Below are positions 63,889 through 64,000 of a stretch of DNA of 64,000 nt, in pieces. Source of the DNA: Sulfuricurvum sp. (GTDB lineage: Bacteria > Campylobacterota > Campylobacteria > Campylobacterales > Sulfurimonadaceae). Within the stretch, counting starts at the first letter, position 1. Every line of letters begins with the position of its first letter. Made by a program: the position numbers and the translations under genes. The notes beneath the pieces are model-generated. The model was not told where the DNA came from, did not search any database, and was given only the letters and a program-made list of their open reading frames with translations. The DNA lies in NCBI GenBank assembly GCA_028710885.1, contig JAQTTG010000001.1:1-64000 (forward strand), given 5' to 3'.

Positions 63889-64000
63889 AAATACATCTTT
63901 TAGAGGAAGGAGTTAAAATATTATAACTTTTTTAGGTTAATGCTTGAACATTTTTTTTGCAAAAAAGTATTAATTAAGGAACTCAGGCGTAGCATTTCGC

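Overview
The window reads as chromosome of a free-living, nitrogen-fixing member of the Campylobacterota (former Epsilonproteobacteria), most like the Sulfuricurvum/Sulfurimonas group. This is inferred from gene content and order: the long tetrahydrodipicolinate succinyltransferase type, the carboxyspermidine route (nspC plus carboxynorspermidine dehydrogenase), a CiaD-like gene next to purU and trmL, scattered housekeeping operons, and a sigma-54 promoter of the TGGAACA-N4-TTGCT type in front of flagellar rod genes. No rRNA, tRNA, CRISPR array or prophage was recognised. Genes are tightly packed; no gene-free stretch exceeds 300 bases.

Left part (1-18400) is dominated by nitrogen-fixation accessory genes. 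A minus-strand operon (3907 to 106) carries a NifQ-like protein, a MoxR-type AAA ATPase, a VWA-type protein with a MIDAS motif, two unrecognised proteins and an ArsC-like nitrogenase-associated protein. After an orphan cache-like sensor comes a minus-strand run of redox/oxygen-defence genes (thiol peroxidase, ankyrin protein, SagB-type oxidoreductase, alanine dehydrogenase, small protein, flavodiiron protein). The activator nifA follows, then a CBS-GGDEF protein, and an operon nifU / aldo-keto reductase / NadB-like flavoprotein / nifT. A divergent PII-family regulator faces nifU. Sigma-54-like sites lie in front of nifQ and nifU. The structural genes nifHDKEN are not in the window.

Middle part (18400-46200) is mainly housekeeping: aspS with two consecutive adenylate kinases, a CinA-like protein, htpX with an ankyrin partner, dapD, a NlpC/P60 lipoprotein, an S24-type repressor facing a 27-residue microprotein, the leuD-leuB-TPR-ciaD-like-purU-trmL operon, flgF-flgG, rpoD, hemL, tgt-pdxJ-pdxA-PilZ, nspC and a complete AmmeMemoRadiSam set (A, radical SAM enzyme, B).

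Right part (46170-64000) holds carboxynorspermidine dehydrogenase, a compact RAYT/REP module bounded by a 25-bp direct repeat that matches the 3' end of dgkA, an MFS-acyltransferase fusion, hemH, a second NlpC/P60 protein, glyS with a FAD oxidoreductase, a class II superoxide reductase with a cysteine-rich tail, a PhnD-like diguanylate cyclase, pal behind Pho-box-like repeats, and a ClC channel.

Most attractive for follow-up are the NifQ-MoxR-VWA operon, the RAYT/REP module, the S24 repressor/microprotein pair and several motif changes in otherwise standard proteins (GAFTDA in NifA, missing resolving cysteine in Tpx, altered cysteine set in NifQ, shortened T-loop in PII). All functions are assigned by reading the sequence; no database search was run.
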